A stretch of 22,439 bases of DNA from Syntrophomonadaceae bacterium (GCA_003551865.1 PUNU01000181.1:1-22439), one strand, 5' to 3'; shown: positions 1-10,363, numbered from the stretch's first letter. Notes: a model not told the origin generated them from the letters alone. Numbers and translations are program-made.

Positions 1-16
1 GTTGAGTGAAAAGCTG

Positions 17-92
17 TGCCATGGGGACGGTTCGAGCGTTCCTGAGCGTAGCGAAGGCCGAAGGGAAAACGATGGAACCGTCCCCTATGGCA
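17..92. repeat. Long inverted repeat with GGGGACGGTTC arms (REP-like palindrome)
   Basis: The left arm (17-33) and right arm (75-92) are inverse complements except for one extra base in the right arm. The core GGGGACGGTTC pairs with GAACCGTCCCC. The 41-nt loop has weaker internal pairing (CGTT with AACG). The palindrome lies about 30 bases beyond the stop codon of the sigma-54 regulator, so its transcript could fold into a long hairpin that protects or ends the mRNA. Palindromes with this core occur in many bacterial genomes and are often linked to REP-associated Y1 transposases; that link is general knowledge, and no transposase is present here. Confidence 0.75.
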
Positions 93-122
93 TAGCGGGT
101 TAGGCCTGAGTAGTTACAAAAA

Positions 123-1520
123 TTAAAGGATATTATGCTGGTGCAGTTTATTATAGAGGTTGCGAATAGAAATATCGAGGCGGCGCGCCGCTTCGGCCTT
201 GTTGCCGCCGGCTTCGCGCAGGGCTTTTAGCAGAACTTCTTTCTCCCAGGCCCGGTGCATTTCTTTCATTGATCCCTTAAGGGGTTCTTCTTCAGTTTCT
301 CTTTCCTTTCCGGGGGCAATAAGAGGCATGATCAGGTGTTTTTCGTCAATTACTTCTTCGTTCCGTTCCAGGTTAATCAATGTCCGGGCTATTACGTTTT
401 CCAGCTCGCGGATGTTGCCCGGCCAGTCGTATTCTTTTAGCCGGCGGACCACCGCCGGGGTAACCTCGGCCACCGTGCGTCCGTATTCCAGGGCCAGCCG
501 GGCCAGGAAATGATTTACCAGCAGGGGGATGTCGCTTTTTATCTCTCTCAGTGGAGGGAGATCGATCGGGAAAACGTTCAGGCGGTAGTAAAGATCCTTG
601 CGGAAATAACCCCGGTCGACCAGGCTCTCCAGGTCTGAATTGGTGGCGGCGATAATCCGCACATCGATCCGGCGGGTGCGCGACTCCCCGACCCTGATGA
701 TTTCACCTTCCTGGATGGCCCTAAGCAGCCTGGCCTGGGCTTCACTGCTCATGGCCCCGATTTCGTCAAGAAACAGAGTGCCGCCGCCGGCTTCTTCAAA
801 ATAACCCTTGCGTCCTCCTTTTTTGGCCCCGGTAAAAGCACCGTCAGCATATCCGAATAGTTCACTTTCCAGGAGAGTATCGGTCAGCGAAGCACAGTTG
901 ACCCTGATAAAAGGCATATCCGCCCTATCGCTGTCGTGGTGAATGGCATGGGCAAACAGCTCTTTGCCGGTACCGCATTCTCCACGCAGAAGCACACAGG
1001 CCGGTGTAACGGCGGCATGCCTGGCCCTTTCGATCGTCTCGTGGATCTGCTCGCTGTTGCCGATAATATCGTCAAAAGTATAACGGGATTCCAACTGCCT
1101 GATCCTCCGTCGGGTCCGTTCCAGCTCTTCCATAACCCGGCGCAGTTCGGAGATATCATGGATTACCCCCACACTGCCTTTAAGCTCCCCGTCAATAATA
1201 AGCGGGGCACAGCTGACAATCACTTCCCGGCGAAACGGCCCGACCTTCATCCGGACACCCTTGATCGGTTTGCCGGTCTGCAAAACCCTCATATGCACGC
1301 TTTCACCTTCGGCAATATCGACGGTGGCCGGTTTCCTCAGCACTTCATCTTCTGTCATTCCAGTGATCCGGGTATAAGCGCGGTTGACCATGATACCCAT
1401 GCCCTTTTCGTCAACCACCGAAACGGCGTCCGAAAGCGAATCGATGATGGTTTGCAATAAAATTTTGTTTTCGCCGTCACCCGCCAGGGTGGGCAATTGT
1501 TCTTTCTTGCCTTTGCTCAT
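123..1520 (-). CDS. PAS-domain sigma-54-dependent transcriptional activator, Fis-type HTH
   Basis: This 465-residue protein is a bacterial enhancer-binding protein that uses ATP hydrolysis to open sigma-54 promoters. A PAS sensor domain spans about residues 20-125, followed by a short coiled coil (about 126-147). The AAA+ domain has Walker A GECGTGKE (180-187), the sigma-54 contact loop GAFTGA (227-232) and Walker B LFLDE (249-253). A Fis-type helix-turn-helix lies at about 437-462. There is no receiver domain, so the PAS domain presumably senses a small ligand or redox state. I chose the ATG at 1520 over the TTG at 1526 because AGGAGGTGAT lies at normal spacing before the ATG. It is separated from ligA by a long gap and probably has its own promoter. 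Similar regulators often control fatty-acid or amino-acid catabolic operons, so the acyl-CoA genes in this window are candidate targets (inference). Confidence 0.95.
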   Translation of the reverse strand: MSKGKKEQLPTLAGDGENKILLQTIIDSLSDAVSVVDEKGMGIMVNRAYTRITGMTEDEVLRKPATVDIAEGESVHMRVLQTGKPIKGVRMKVGPFRREVIVSCAPLIIDGELKGSVGVIHDISELRRVMEELERTRRRIRQLESRYTFDDIIGNSEQIHETIERARHAAVTPACVLLRGECGTGKELFAHAIHHDSDRADMPFIRVNCASLTDTLLESELFGYADGAFTGAKKGGRKGYFEEAGGGTLFLDEIGAMSSEAQARLLRAIQEGEIIRVGESRTRRIDVRIIAATNSDLESLVDRGYFRKDLYYRLNVFPIDLPPLREIKSDIPLLVNHFLARLALEYGRTVAEVTPAVVRRLKEYDWPGNIRELENVIARTLINLERNEEVIDEKHLIMPLIAPGKERETEEEPLKGSMKEMHRAWEKEVLLKALREAGGNKAEAARRLDISIRNLYNKLHQHNIL

Positions 1521-1558
1521 TACCAAATCACCTCCTCCACTATAAAGATTGTCAAGGC

Positions 1559-1589
1559 TGTCAAAGGGTTGGATCTTTTGACACCCTTT
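1559..1589. promoter_or_regulatory. Nested inverted repeats upstream of the sigma-54 regulator
   Basis: TGTCAAA (1559-1565) is the exact inverse complement of TTTGACA (1577-1583), with an 11-nt spacer. A second overlapping pair, AAAGGG (1563-1568) and CCCTTT (1584-1589), uses part of the same bases. The block lies about 40-70 bases before the regulator's start codon. It could be an operator, for example for autoregulation, or a pair of alternative mRNA hairpins. No functional assignment can be made from sequence alone. Confidence 0.4.
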
Positions 1590-1720
1590 AAGTCTGCTTT
1601 ATATACTTTTGCCTCTTCAGCTAAATTTGGCTATGTTTTTATTATAGTTATTACAAGCCGGTCCTCAGCCGGCCATACTTACGACAAGCGATCGGAAACA
1701 ACTATAGATATTGTCTCAAA

Positions 1721-1834
1721 GATGGACAAAAGTTTCAAACCGGTAAACCTGAAGGATTGGCAAAACCGGTTGATTGCTCGCCTCGACCATCTAATTTTTG
1801 GTTGTATGTCGGTCGCTGGGTCGCTCTATAAATA
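1721..1834 (+). other. Short plus-strand open frame, possible remnant; coding status doubtful
   Basis: A 37-codon frame starts at an ATG and ends in TAG. It is the tail of a longer frame (from about 1497) that is open with rare start codons only. It is the only sizeable plus-strand frame not lying over a real gene. The peptide begins MDKSFKPVNL, contains basic and aromatic residues and matches no family I recognise. No good ribosome site precedes it. A decayed gene fragment and chance are both possible. Confidence 0.12.
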
Positions 1835-1950
1835 GGGGCGCGCCGTGGGCCGAATGCTCCCGGCCGGTGGGAAAAGGTCTGGATTACCTAGTACCCTGTC
1901 AACGTATTAACAGCCTAATTTGCCACTTAACAACTACTCTCTCTAAAGGA

Positions 1951-2000
1951 GATGTTGCAAGCCGGAAGCTAACATATGGCGAGCTGTATAGAATTGCCGG
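1951..2000 (+). repeat. 50-bp dispersed repeat, copy 1
   Basis: This stretch begins GATGTTGCAAGCCGGAAGC and aligns without gaps to the reverse complement of 11766-11815. I count 41 of 50 positions identical, with the first 19 bases perfect. It lies 50 bases beyond the ligA stop codon. In this copy the inverted partner arm seen in copy 2 is missing, so it may be a truncated form. Confidence 0.7.
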
Positions 2001-2009
2001 CGTTTGAGA

Positions 2010-2037
2010 GGTGAGAAGTGAGAGGTTGGAAGTGAGA
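2010..2037. repeat. Four-unit 7-bp tandem repeat, RGTGAGA type
   Basis: Four consecutive 7-mers read GGTGAGA, AGTGAGA, GGTTGGA and AGTGAGA. Units 2 and 4 are identical and the others differ at one to three positions. The purine-rich tract ends 13 bases before the ligA stop codon and directly follows dispersed-repeat copy 1. It is probably a slippage-derived spacer. Confidence 0.55.
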
Positions 2038-2050
2038 CTTGTTTGCTTTA

Positions 2051-4087
<2,037 letters not shown>

Positions 4088-4092
4088 TTACT

Positions 4093-4497
4093 TTAACTTT
4101 CAACAAACCGGGATGCAATGTAACTGGCAATCTTTTCCAGCGGTTCGCCCGGCGTAAACACCCGGTCGGCCCAGCCCTGCCTGATCAGCTCTTCGGCATC
4201 GTCCTCCGGGATGATGCCGCCAACCAGGATCAGCACATCGTCCATCCCTTTTTCATCGAGCAGCTTCTTCACCTTCGGCACCAGGGTCATGTGGGCGCCA
4301 GACAAAATACTTAAACCTACCACGTCAACGTCTTCCTGCAGGGCCGTCTCCGCCACCTGTTCCGGGGTTTGATGCAGCCCGGTATAAACAACTTCCATCC
4401 CGGCATCGCGCAGTCCGCGGGCCACCACCCGGGCCCCGCGGTCATGCCCGTCCAGTCCCGGCTTGGCCACCAGCACCCTGATCTTCCTATCGCCCAT
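4093..4497 (-). CDS. Acyl-CoA mutase small subunit, B12-binding (IcmB/MutB-C-terminal type)
   Basis: This 134-residue protein is a stand-alone cobalamin-binding domain that pairs with the large subunit encoded just upstream to form an AdoCbl-dependent acyl-CoA mutase. The base-off/His-on signature is present: D16-x-H18-x-x-G21 (LDGHDRG), then S63-x-L65 and the double glycine at 93-94. H18 should replace dimethylbenzimidazole as the lower cobalt ligand. The size matches stand-alone small subunits such as IcmB. I chose the ATG at 4497 because GAGGGG lies seven bases before it; an in-frame GTG at 4512 would overlap that site. Other B12-binding partners, such as methyltransferase corrinoid proteins, are less likely because of the adjacent mutase large subunit, MeaB and adenosyltransferase. 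Confidence 0.93.
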   Translation of the reverse strand: MGDRKIRVLVAKPGLDGHDRGARVVARGLRDAGMEVVYTGLHQTPEQVAETALQEDVDVVGLSILSGAHMTLVPKVKKLLDEKGMDDVLILVGGIIPEDDAEELIRQGWADRVFTPGEPLEKIASYIASRFVES

Positions 4498-4519
4498 TTC
4501 AACACCCCTCACTAATTTC

Positions 4520-4567
4520 GGGACACGTTAGTTAATTATATTTTCCGAAAAATATATTTTAGCCGCC
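4520..4567 (-). promoter_or_regulatory. Promoter-like repeated block upstream of the mutase small subunit
   Basis: Read on the minus strand it contains GGAAAATATAAT, a perfect -10 hexamer at 4535-4540, followed by a conserved stretch ending in ACGTGTCCC. Positions 4520-4546 match 7263-7289, upstream of meaB, at 26 of 27 bases, and a GGCGGCT block further upstream is also shared. The start codon lies about 23 bases beyond the block. No good -35 hexamer is visible, so this is either an activator-dependent promoter or a dispersed repeat that happens to hold TATAAT. Confidence 0.4.
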
Positions 4568-4614
4568 GTTCAAGCGCTTTTCTCTGCGGCTGCAGAGTAA
4601 AAAGCACCGGCTTC

Positions 4615-6276
4615 TTAAAATGACGGTTTTTCTTTGTAGACGCCGAATACTTCTTTTAAAGCGGCCACAATTTCGCCTTCGGTGGCATAAGCCTTAACCG
4701 CGTCCAGTATTTTCGGGATCAGGTTGTCGTTTCCGGAGGCGGTTTTTTTAAGCTCTTCCAGGCTTCGCCTCACCGCATCGTTGTCACGTTTTTCCTTTAG
4801 TTCTTTCAGCCGCTTGAGCTGCCTTTCTTCCACTTCCGGATCAATTCTCAGTATTTCAATTTCCACCGGTTCCCCGGTGTTGTAGCGGTTTACCCCGACC
4901 AGGATACGTTCTTCCCTGTCCATAGCCTGCTGGTAGGCGTAGGCGGCATCGGCTATTTCCTGCTGGAAAAAGCCCTGGTCGATCGCCGCCAGGACCCCGC
5001 CCAGGTTGTCGATTTTCCGGAAGTATTCTTCCGCTTCCGCCTCCATTTCGTCGGTCAACGCTTCTACGAAATATGAACCGGCCAGAGGATCAATCGTATT
5101 GGCAACCCCGCTTTCGTAAGCCATTATTTGCTGGGTGCGCAGGGCAATCTTGACCGCCTTTTCGGTTGGCAGGGCCAAAACCTCGTCCATGGAATTGGTG
5201 TGCAGGGACTGGGTGCCGCCCAAAACGGCGGACAGCGCTTCGATCGTGGTGCGGATGATGTTGTTTTCCGGTTCCTGGGCGGTCAGACTGCAGCCGGCAG
5301 TCTGGGTATGAAAGCGCATCTTCAACGAACGCGGATCTTTGGCCCCGTATTTGTCCCTCATCCGGCGGGCCCAGATCCGCCTCGCCGCCCTGTACTTGCA
5401 AATTTCTTCGAAAAAGTCAATATGGGAATTAAAGAAGAACGACAGGCGGGGGGCAAAACTATCTACGTCAAGCCCGGCATTAATGCCCGCCTCCACGTAA
5501 GCAAAGCCGTCGGCCAGGGTGAAAGCCAGTTCCTGCACCGCCGTGGACCCGGCTTCGCGGATGTGATACCCGCTGATGCTGATTGTATTCCATTTTGGCA
5601 CATGATCGGAAGCAAAAGCGAAGATATCGGTTATCAGGCGCATTGACGGTTCAGGAGGGAAGATCCACGATTTCTGAGCGGTATACTCTTTAAGAATGTC
5701 GTTTTGAATGGTGCCGCCAACCCTGTCAAGGCTGACTCCCTGCTTTTCGGCGTTGGCCAGGTACATGCACCAGAGGATCGCTGCCGGGCCGTTGATGGTC
5801 ATGGATGTGGTCACTTTGTCCAGCGGAATTTGGTCAAATAAAATTTCCATGTCTGCCAGCGAATCGATGGCCACCCCACAGCGCCCCACCTCTCCTTCGG
5901 CCCTTTCACTGTCGGAGTCGTAACCCATAATGGTCGGCATGTCAAAGGCTACGCTCAAACCGGTCTGCCCCTGTTCCAGCAGGTAGCGGTAGCGCCGGTT
6001 CGAGTCAAACGCGTCGCCGAAGCCGGAAAACTGGCGCATGGTCCAGATCCGTCCCCGGTACATGTTCGGCTGTACCCCCCGGGTATAGGGGTAACTGCCC
6101 GGGAACCCGAGGTCTTCTTCGTAGTCCAAATCTTCCTGGTCCAGCGGCGTGTAAAGGGCCTTGATCGGCTTGCCGGAAACGGTAACAAAAGGCTCACTGC
6201 GCTCCTTCAGGCTGGAGACTTCTTCCGACCACAGCTCCTTTTGTTTCTTGATTCGCTCCGCTTTTTCCTTATCCAT
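4615..6276 (-). CDS. AdoCbl-dependent acyl-CoA mutase large subunit, isobutyryl-CoA mutase-like (annotated type: methylmalonyl-CoA mutase)
   Basis: The 553-residue protein is the TIM-barrel catalytic subunit of the methylmalonyl-CoA mutase family; it rearranges carbon skeletons of acyl-CoA thioesters by a radical mechanism. Family motifs are clear: [15 protein letters not shown] (64-78), the barrel block [10 protein letters not shown] (106-115), [10 protein letters not shown] (188-197) and SGYHIREAG (235-243). With a constant offset of 6 to the Propionibacterium enzyme, H238 matches catalytic His244. The two specificity positions differ: Phe83 stands where methylmalonyl-CoA mutase has Tyr89, and Gln201 where it has Arg207. 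Phe and Gln are the known isobutyryl-CoA mutase residues (Phe80 and Gln198 in Streptomyces IcmA). I therefore favour isobutyryl-CoA/butyryl-CoA interconversion, although another non-dicarboxylic substrate is possible. The start has a GAGGGTGA ribosome site lying in the end of meaB, only 3 bases upstream, so the two genes are probably translationally coupled. Confidence 0.93.
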   Translation of the reverse strand: MDKEKAERIKKQKELWSEEVSSLKERSEPFVTVSGKPIKALYTPLDQEDLDYEEDLGFPGSYPYTRGVQPNMYRGRIWTMRQFSGFGDAFDSNRRYRYLLEQGQTGLSVAFDMPTIMGYDSDSERAEGEVGRCGVAIDSLADMEILFDQIPLDKVTTSMTINGPAAILWCMYLANAEKQGVSLDRVGGTIQNDILKEYTAQKSWIFPPEPSMRLITDIFAFASDHVPKWNTISISGYHIREAGSTAVQELAFTLADGFAYVEAGINAGLDVDSFAPRLSFFFNSHIDFFEEICKYRAARRIWARRMRDKYGAKDPRSLKMRFHTQTAGCSLTAQEPENNIIRTTIEALSAVLGGTQSLHTNSMDEVLALPTEKAVKIALRTQQIMAYESGVANTIDPLAGSYFVEALTDEMEAEAEEYFRKIDNLGGVLAAIDQGFFQQEIADAAYAYQQAMDREERILVGVNRYNTGEPVEIEILRIDPEVEERQLKRLKELKEKRDNDAVRRSLEELKKTASGNDNLIPKILDAVKAYATEGEIVAALKEVFGVYKEKPSF

Positions 6277-6279
6277 AAC

Positions 6280-7245
6280 TTACTCACCCTCTCTTACGCC
6301 TTCATTATAAAAATCAATAGTCTCCAGCAGTTCATGAGAAGCGCTGTAGGGATCTTTTTCCCGAAAAACAATCTTTTCAACCAGGTCTTGCAGTTCAATT
6401 TTTTCTTTGACCCGGTCCCAAACTTTGTTTTTAACCAGGTACTCCACCTGCTCGGTCAGCTCCCGCTCCACTCTCTGCCGGCGGATTTCCAAAAGCCGCC
6501 CGCTGTCTTCCATGAAGGCGCGGTGCTCAAGCAAAGAATTCCAGAGCTCCCCGGTGCCTTCACTGCGTACCGATACGGTTGTCAGCACCGGCGGGCGCCA
6601 CCCCGCGCTGTTTTTCATATCCAGCATCATGTTCAGCTCGGTCACCGTTTTTTCGGTACCGGGCAGGTCGGCCTTGTTGACCGCAAACAGATCGGCAATT
6701 TCCATTATCCCGGCCTTGATCGTCTGAACACTGTCACCGCCGGCCGGTGTGAGCACGACCACGGTGGTGTCGGCGGTTTTAACGATATCAATTTCCGATT
6801 GGCCCACGCCCACCGTTTCCACGAGGATCAAATCCTTGCCGAAGGCGTCAAGCACCTGAATTGCTTCCCTGGTGGCCCGGGAGAGGCCGCCCAGGCTGCC
6901 CCTGGTGCCCATACTGCGGATAAAAATATCTTCATCCAGGGCGTGCTCCTGCATGCGGATACGGTCGCCTAAAATAGCCCCGCCGCTGAAAGGGCTGGTC
7001 GGGTCTACCCCGATGACCCCCACCTTGAAGCCGTCTTTCCGCATCAACTGCAGGAGGCAGTCGACCAGGGAGCTTTTCCCGGCCCCCGGCGCCCCGGTTA
7101 TACCGATCACGTAAGCCCGGCCCGTATGCGGAAAAATCTCTTTGAGCAAATCCCTTTTCTGCGGATCGTCATTTTCCACCTGCGAAATAAGGCGCGCTGC
7201 TGCGCGCCGGCTGCCGTTTAACAAATCTGTGACTATCTGCTGCAT
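6280..7245 (-). CDS. meaB: MeaB/ArgK-type GTPase, mutase chaperone
   Basis: This 321-residue P-loop GTPase of the G3E class gates cofactor loading and protects AdoCbl-dependent acyl-CoA mutases from inactivation. The sequence shows Walker A GAPGAGKS (51-58), the Mg/switch region DPTSPFSGGAILGDRIRM (81-98), the Walker B/switch segment ETVGVGQSE (143-151) and the base-specificity motif NKAD (190-193). Length is typical of MeaB. GAGGTG precedes the ATG at good spacing. It ends 3 bases before the mutase large subunit start. In IcmF proteins the same GTPase is fused into isobutyryl-CoA mutase; here it is separate. The promoter-like block shared with the small subunit gene lies immediately upstream. 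Confidence 0.96.
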   Translation of the reverse strand: MQQIVTDLLNGSRRAAARLISQVENDDPQKRDLLKEIFPHTGRAYVIGITGAPGAGKSSLVDCLLQLMRKDGFKVGVIGVDPTSPFSGGAILGDRIRMQEHALDEDIFIRSMGTRGSLGGLSRATREAIQVLDAFGKDLILVETVGVGQSEIDIVKTADTTVVVLTPAGGDSVQTIKAGIMEIADLFAVNKADLPGTEKTVTELNMMLDMKNSAGWRPPVLTTVSVRSEGTGELWNSLLEHRAFMEDSGRLLEIRRQRVERELTEQVEYLVKNKVWDRVKEKIELQDLVEKIVFREKDPYSASHELLETIDFYNEGVREGE

Positions 7246-7262
7246 CTGGACACCTCATTTTT

Positions 7263-7306
7263 GGGACACGTTGGTTAATTATATTTTCCTACTATTTTAA
7301 GCCGCC
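7263..7306 (-). promoter_or_regulatory. Promoter-like repeated block upstream of meaB
   Basis: This is the second copy of the block found before the mutase small subunit. On the minus strand it reads GGAAAATATAAT, with the -10 hexamer at 7278-7283, and then the same downstream sequence through ACGTGTCCC. It differs from the other copy by 1 in 27 bases in the core and by a 4-base length difference upstream. The meaB start lies 18 bases beyond. No clear -35 is present. Confidence 0.4.
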
Positions 7307-7402
7307 CGCGATCGTTTACATTGGAACAAACTAAGTTATCCACTCGAATCCCTTTTCAATCCACGGTTTACAGGTTCGGACTTATCGGGCTGCCGCAGTG
7401 TT

Positions 7403-7930
7403 TTAGTACTCGATTCCCCGACAGCACTCGACATTTTGCTCGTAATGGTGCTTTATAGCCAGCACTTCGCTTACCATGTCGGCCATTTTGACCAGCTCGG
7501 TAGATGCGCTGCGTCCCGTCAGGATTACAGTAACATCAGCCGGCTTTTTTTTCAACAGCGCCAGGAGCTCGTCTTCCTCCAACAGGCCGTAATCGACCGC
7601 GATAATGATTTCGTCCAGCACCACCAGGTCGTATTCACCGCTGAGAATTGCTTTTTCCGCGGTGGAAAATCCTTCCCTGGCCAGATCAACGTCTACCGGA
7701 TCCGGATCGCCTCGCTTGACAAAACAATCACGCCCGGCCTTCACTACGGTGATATTGGGCATCTGCCCCACGGCTAAAAACTCGCCGTAATCTCGCCCCT
7801 TCATGAAATGGATCATGTAGACGCGGTAGCCGTGCCCCAGGGCCCGCACGGCCTGACCGACCGCGGCGGTGGTTTTCCCCTTCCCGTCCCCGGTAAAAAC
7901 CATGATTAAACCCGGGTTTTCTTCAACCAT
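7403..7930 (-). CDS. cobO: Cob(I)yrinic acid a,c-diamide (corrinoid) adenosyltransferase, CobO/BtuR type
   Basis: This 175-residue enzyme transfers adenosine from ATP to reduced cobalt in corrinoids, making the AdoCbl cofactor that the adjacent mutase needs. The N-terminal P-loop FTGDGKGKTT (12-21) is the family hallmark. The middle segments EYDLVVLDEI and VTVILTGRSA and the C-terminal EVLAIKHHYEQ match the CobA/CobO/BtuR fold. The frame is open further upstream, but AGGAG lies 10 bases before the ATG at 7930, and the extra 21 residues before it look unlike the family. It lies upstream of meaB by 157 bases, a gap that includes the promoter-like block. Its place between the dehydrogenases and MeaB ties cofactor supply to mutase expression (inference). 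Confidence 0.94.
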   Translation of the reverse strand: MVEENPGLIMVFTGDGKGKTTAAVGQAVRALGHGYRVYMIHFMKGRDYGEFLAVGQMPNITVVKAGRDCFVKRGDPDPVDVDLAREGFSTAEKAILSGEYDLVVLDEIIIAVDYGLLEEDELLALLKKKPADVTVILTGRSASTELVKMADMVSEVLAIKHHYEQNVECCRGIEY

Positions 7931-8033
7931 AGACAATCTACTCCTTTCAGCGTGCAGCCGGCACACAAGGCGCCGTATTTTACAGTACCCCAACCAAAAT
8001 TTTCGACAAAACCGCTTTAATTTTCAATACTAT

Positions 8034-8097
8034 TGCCCTGTCAATTAAATTTGTTGTAATAATTGTCAAATGACGCTCTTAATATGTTGACAGGGCA
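8034..8097. repeat. 11-bp inverted repeat at the end of the acyl-CoA dehydrogenase gene (CCCTGTCAA family)
   Basis: TGCCCTGTCAA (8034-8044) is the exact inverse complement of TTGACAGGGCA (8087-8097), with 42 AT-rich bases between. It begins immediately after the stop codon of the 8098-9237 gene, so the transcript could form a stem there, but no U-tract follows as a Rho-independent terminator needs. The CCCTGTCAA head recurs at 1894-1902 and 15437-15445, with related flanks. On the minus strand the inner bases also give TTGACA-like -35 hexamers that could serve cobO. Confidence 0.55.
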
Positions 8098-9237
8098 CTA
8101 TTTAAGCAGGTAGCGCGAAATAACCAGGCGCTGGACTTCGCTAGTGCCTTCGTATATCTGGGTAATCTTGGCATCGCGCATGAAGCGCTCTACCGGGTAA
8201 TCACGGATATAGCCGTAGCCGCCTAATATCTGCACCGCATTGGTGGTTACCTCCATCGCCGCCTCCGAAGCAAATAATTTGGCCATGGCCGATGCTTTGC
8301 CGTAGGGCAGGCCGCAGCTTTCCAGGTAGGCGGCCTGGTAGGTCAGCAGGCGGGCTGCTTCAATTTTTGTGCCCATATCGGCCAGCATAAAAGAAACAGC
8401 CTGGAAATTGGCAATCGGCTGTCCAAACTGCTCCCTGGTTTTAGCATAACTTGCAGCCTCCTCCATCGCTCCCTGGGCAATGCCCACCGCCTGGGCGGCA
8501 ATACCGTTGCGCCCCCCGTCGAGGGTGCTCATTGCTATCTTAAACCCTTCCCCCTCACTGCCGAGCAGGTTTTCCTTGGGAACCCGGCAGCCGTCAAAAA
8601 CCAGCTCCAAAGTAGGCGAAGAACGCAGGCCCATCTTCCGTTCTTTTTTGCCGAAGGTAAAACCGGGGGTATCTTTTTCGACGACAAAGGCGCTGATGCC
8701 TTTTGCCTTTTTTTCTTTGTCGGTCACGGCAAAAACTATGTAGATCTCGGCTTCACCGGCATTGGTTATAAATGTTTTATTGCCGTTTAAGACATAGCTG
8801 TCCCCATCGAGAACGGCGGTTGTCCGCTGGGCGGCCGCATCGGTGCCGGCTGTGGCTTCAGTCAGGCCGTAAGCACCGAGCTTTTCGCCCAGGGCCATCG
8901 GTTCCAAAAACTTTTTCTTCTGTTCTTCACTGCCGTACTTGTAGAGCGGCCAACCGGCGAGCGATATGTGCGCCGACAGGGTTGTGCCGGCCGAAGCGTC
9001 AACCCGTGACAGTTCTTCCACGGCGATTACATAGCTGACAAAGTCACATTCGCCCCCGCCGTATTCTTCAGGCCAGGGGATACCGGTCAACCCGAGCTCA
9101 CCCATCTTGTCAAACAGCTCACGGGAAAACTCTTCGTTGTCGTCTCGTTCTTCAGCGCCCGGTTTAACTTCGTTTTCGGCAAAATCACGGACCATCTTAC
9201 GGGTCATTTCCTGTTCTTCGGTCAGTTCAAATTTCAT
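8098..9237 (-). CDS. Acyl-CoA dehydrogenase, short-chain (butyryl-CoA dehydrogenase-like)
   Basis: This 379-residue FAD flavoprotein makes the alpha,beta-double bond in an acyl-CoA and passes electrons to an electron-transfer flavoprotein. Canonical features are all present: the N-terminal helical domain beginning FELTEEQ, the flavin motif [14 protein letters not shown] (123-136), the R-x-Q-F-G motif at 268-272, ILGGYGY (337-343) and IYEGTSEVQ (361-369) with catalytic base E363. That base position is typical of short- and medium-chain enzymes. The start is the ATG at 9237, eight bases after GGAGG; the GTG at 9255 would lie upstream of that site. It begins 4 bases after the preceding dehydrogenase gene, so the two are coupled. 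No ETF, crotonase or hydroxyacyl-CoA dehydrogenase genes lie nearby. Confidence 0.95.
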   Translation of the reverse strand: MKFELTEEQEMTRKMVRDFAENEVKPGAEERDDNEEFSRELFDKMGELGLTGIPWPEEYGGGECDFVSYVIAVEELSRVDASAGTTLSAHISLAGWPLYKYGSEEQKKKFLEPMALGEKLGAYGLTEATAGTDAAAQRTTAVLDGDSYVLNGNKTFITNAGEAEIYIVFAVTDKEKKAKGISAFVVEKDTPGFTFGKKERKMGLRSSPTLELVFDGCRVPKENLLGSEGEGFKIAMSTLDGGRNGIAAQAVGIAQGAMEEAASYAKTREQFGQPIANFQAVSFMLADMGTKIEAARLLTYQAAYLESCGLPYGKASAMAKLFASEAAMEVTTNAVQILGGYGYIRDYPVERFMRDAKITQIYEGTSEVQRLVISRYLLK

Positions 9238-9241
9238 CAAT

Positions 9242-10363
9242 TCATCCTCCTTCACTTAGTAGCTCTCTGGCCACCACGATACGCTGGATCTGGTTGGTAC
9301 CTTCGTAGATCTGGGTGGCCTTGGCATCGCAAAAACAGCGGGCCAGAATATGGTCTCCGCCGCTGCATGATAAGCCGCACAGGTCCATACAGCGGGCCGC
9401 AGATGCCTGCGCCAGGTCGGTGGCATAGTACTTGGCCATTGAAGCCTCCTTAGAACAGTGACTGCCCGAATCTTTTAGCATCGCCGCCCGGTAAACCAGC
9501 AGTCTTGCCCCCTCAAGCCGGGCGGCTAAATCGGCCAGGACAAATGCCCGCCCCTGCTCCGTCTCTATGCCGGTTTTTTCCTGCTCTTTTAGATAATTTG
9601 TCGTGTAATCGAGCGAAGCCCGGGCAAGCCCCAGGCCCTGGGCGGCAATACCGATCCTGCCGCCGTCCAGCAGGGACATGGCTATGGCAAAACCTTTGCC
9701 TTCTTCACCAAGCCTGTTTGCCACCGGAACTAAAAGATCCTCCATTCTTACTTCCGTGGTGTAGGAACGGTTAAGACCCATCTTCTTTTCCGTCCGCCCA
9801 AACTCAAGCCCCTTAGTACCTTTTTCCACCAGGAAAGCGGTAACACCCCTGCGGCCTTTGGTCCGGTCCACCGTGGCAAAGACGGTATAGAGATCGGCTT
9901 CTCCTCCACTGGTGATAAAAAGCTTGCAGCCGTTAAGCCGGTAGCCGCCGTCCACCGGTTCAGCGGTGGTTGAAATGTTGGCGGCGTCAGATCCGGCTTC
10001 TGCTTCGGTCAGGGCAAAAGCGCCGAGGAATTCGCCCCCGGTCAGTTTCGGCAGGTAGCGCCTTTTTTGTTCCCCGGTGCCGAAGTAGAGCAGGGGAAAA
10101 GTGCCTACCGAGGTGTGAACGGCCAGGATTACCCCCGTTGAAGCACATACCCGGGACACCTCTTCGATCAGCAGTATATAAGTCAGAAAATCTTCACCCC
10201 GGCCGCCCCATTCCTCTTCTACCGGCAGGCCCATATAGCCTTTGGCGGCGGCCCTTTTCAGGTTCTCATGGGGGAAAAGCTCACCACAGTCAAGCTCTTC
10301 GGCGGCAAAACGGCGAAATTCGTCTCTTTTTTGTTTATGGCGCTCCGACAGTACCGGTTCCAT
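9242..10363 (-). CDS. Acyl-CoA dehydrogenase family protein, divergent at cofactor motifs
   Basis: This 373-residue protein is a second acyl-CoA dehydrogenase paralogue. It keeps the flavin motif [15 protein letters not shown] (116-130), the middle-domain block and the C-terminal IYEGTNQIQ, with the expected catalytic base at E354. Two regions differ from its neighbour. The R-x-Q-F-G motif is replaced by EQEKTG (260-265). The GGYGY loop is replaced by a cysteine-rich segment with C325, C329, C333, C343 and C345. Both regions normally contact FAD across the subunit interface. The start is the ATG at 10363, preceded by GGGGG at 8 bases; the TTG at 10378 has no ribosome site. It could be an active enzyme for a different acyl-CoA or a partner subunit of the second dehydrogenase. 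Substrate cannot be read from sequence. Confidence 0.9.
   Translation of the reverse strand: MEPVLSERHKQKRDEFRRFAAEELDCGELFPHENLKRAAAKGYMGLPVEEEWGGRGEDFLTYILLIEEVSRVCASTGVILAVHTSVGTFPLLYFGTGEQKRRYLPKLTGGEFLGAFALTEAEAGSDAANISTTAEPVDGGYRLNGCKLFITSGGEADLYTVFATVDRTKGRRGVTAFLVEKGTKGLEFGRTEKKMGLNRSYTTEVRMEDLLVPVANRLGEEGKGFAIAMSLLDGGRIGIAAQGLGLARASLDYTTNYLKEQEKTGIETEQGRAFVLADLAARLEGARLLVYRAAMLKDSGSHCSKEASMAKYYATDLAQASAARCMDLCGLSCSGGDHILARCFCDAKATQIYEGTNQIQRIVVARELLSEGG

Larger units (their letters stand above)
1521..2050. other. 530-bp gene-poor gap between ligA and the sigma-54 regulator
   Basis: This is the only gene-free stretch over 300 bases. From left to right it holds the regulator's ribosome site (about 1527-1540), nested inverted repeats (1559-1589), an AT-rich stretch, a short plus-strand frame of uncertain meaning (1721-1834), a CCCTGTCAA motif (1894-1902), one copy of a 50-bp dispersed repeat (1951-2000) and a 7-bp tandem repeat (2010-2037). 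I see no convincing Rho-independent terminator after ligA and no RNA gene. The accumulation of small repeats suggests an insertion-tolerant region. Confidence 0.7.

Noticed and set aside
936..1460. 174-codon plus-strand open frame
   Set aside because: It lies wholly over the AAA+ and PAS coding part of the sigma-54 regulator, has no family motif and is a composition-driven shadow.
4582..4597. CTCTGC/GCAGAG hairpin just after the mutase large subunit gene
   Set aside because: The stem is only 6 bp and no U-run follows on the minus strand, so I do not call it a terminator.
4615..7245. Fused IcmF-type mutase (B12 domain, GTPase and mutase in one chain)
   Set aside because: The three parts are separate genes, each with its own stop, start and ribosome site.
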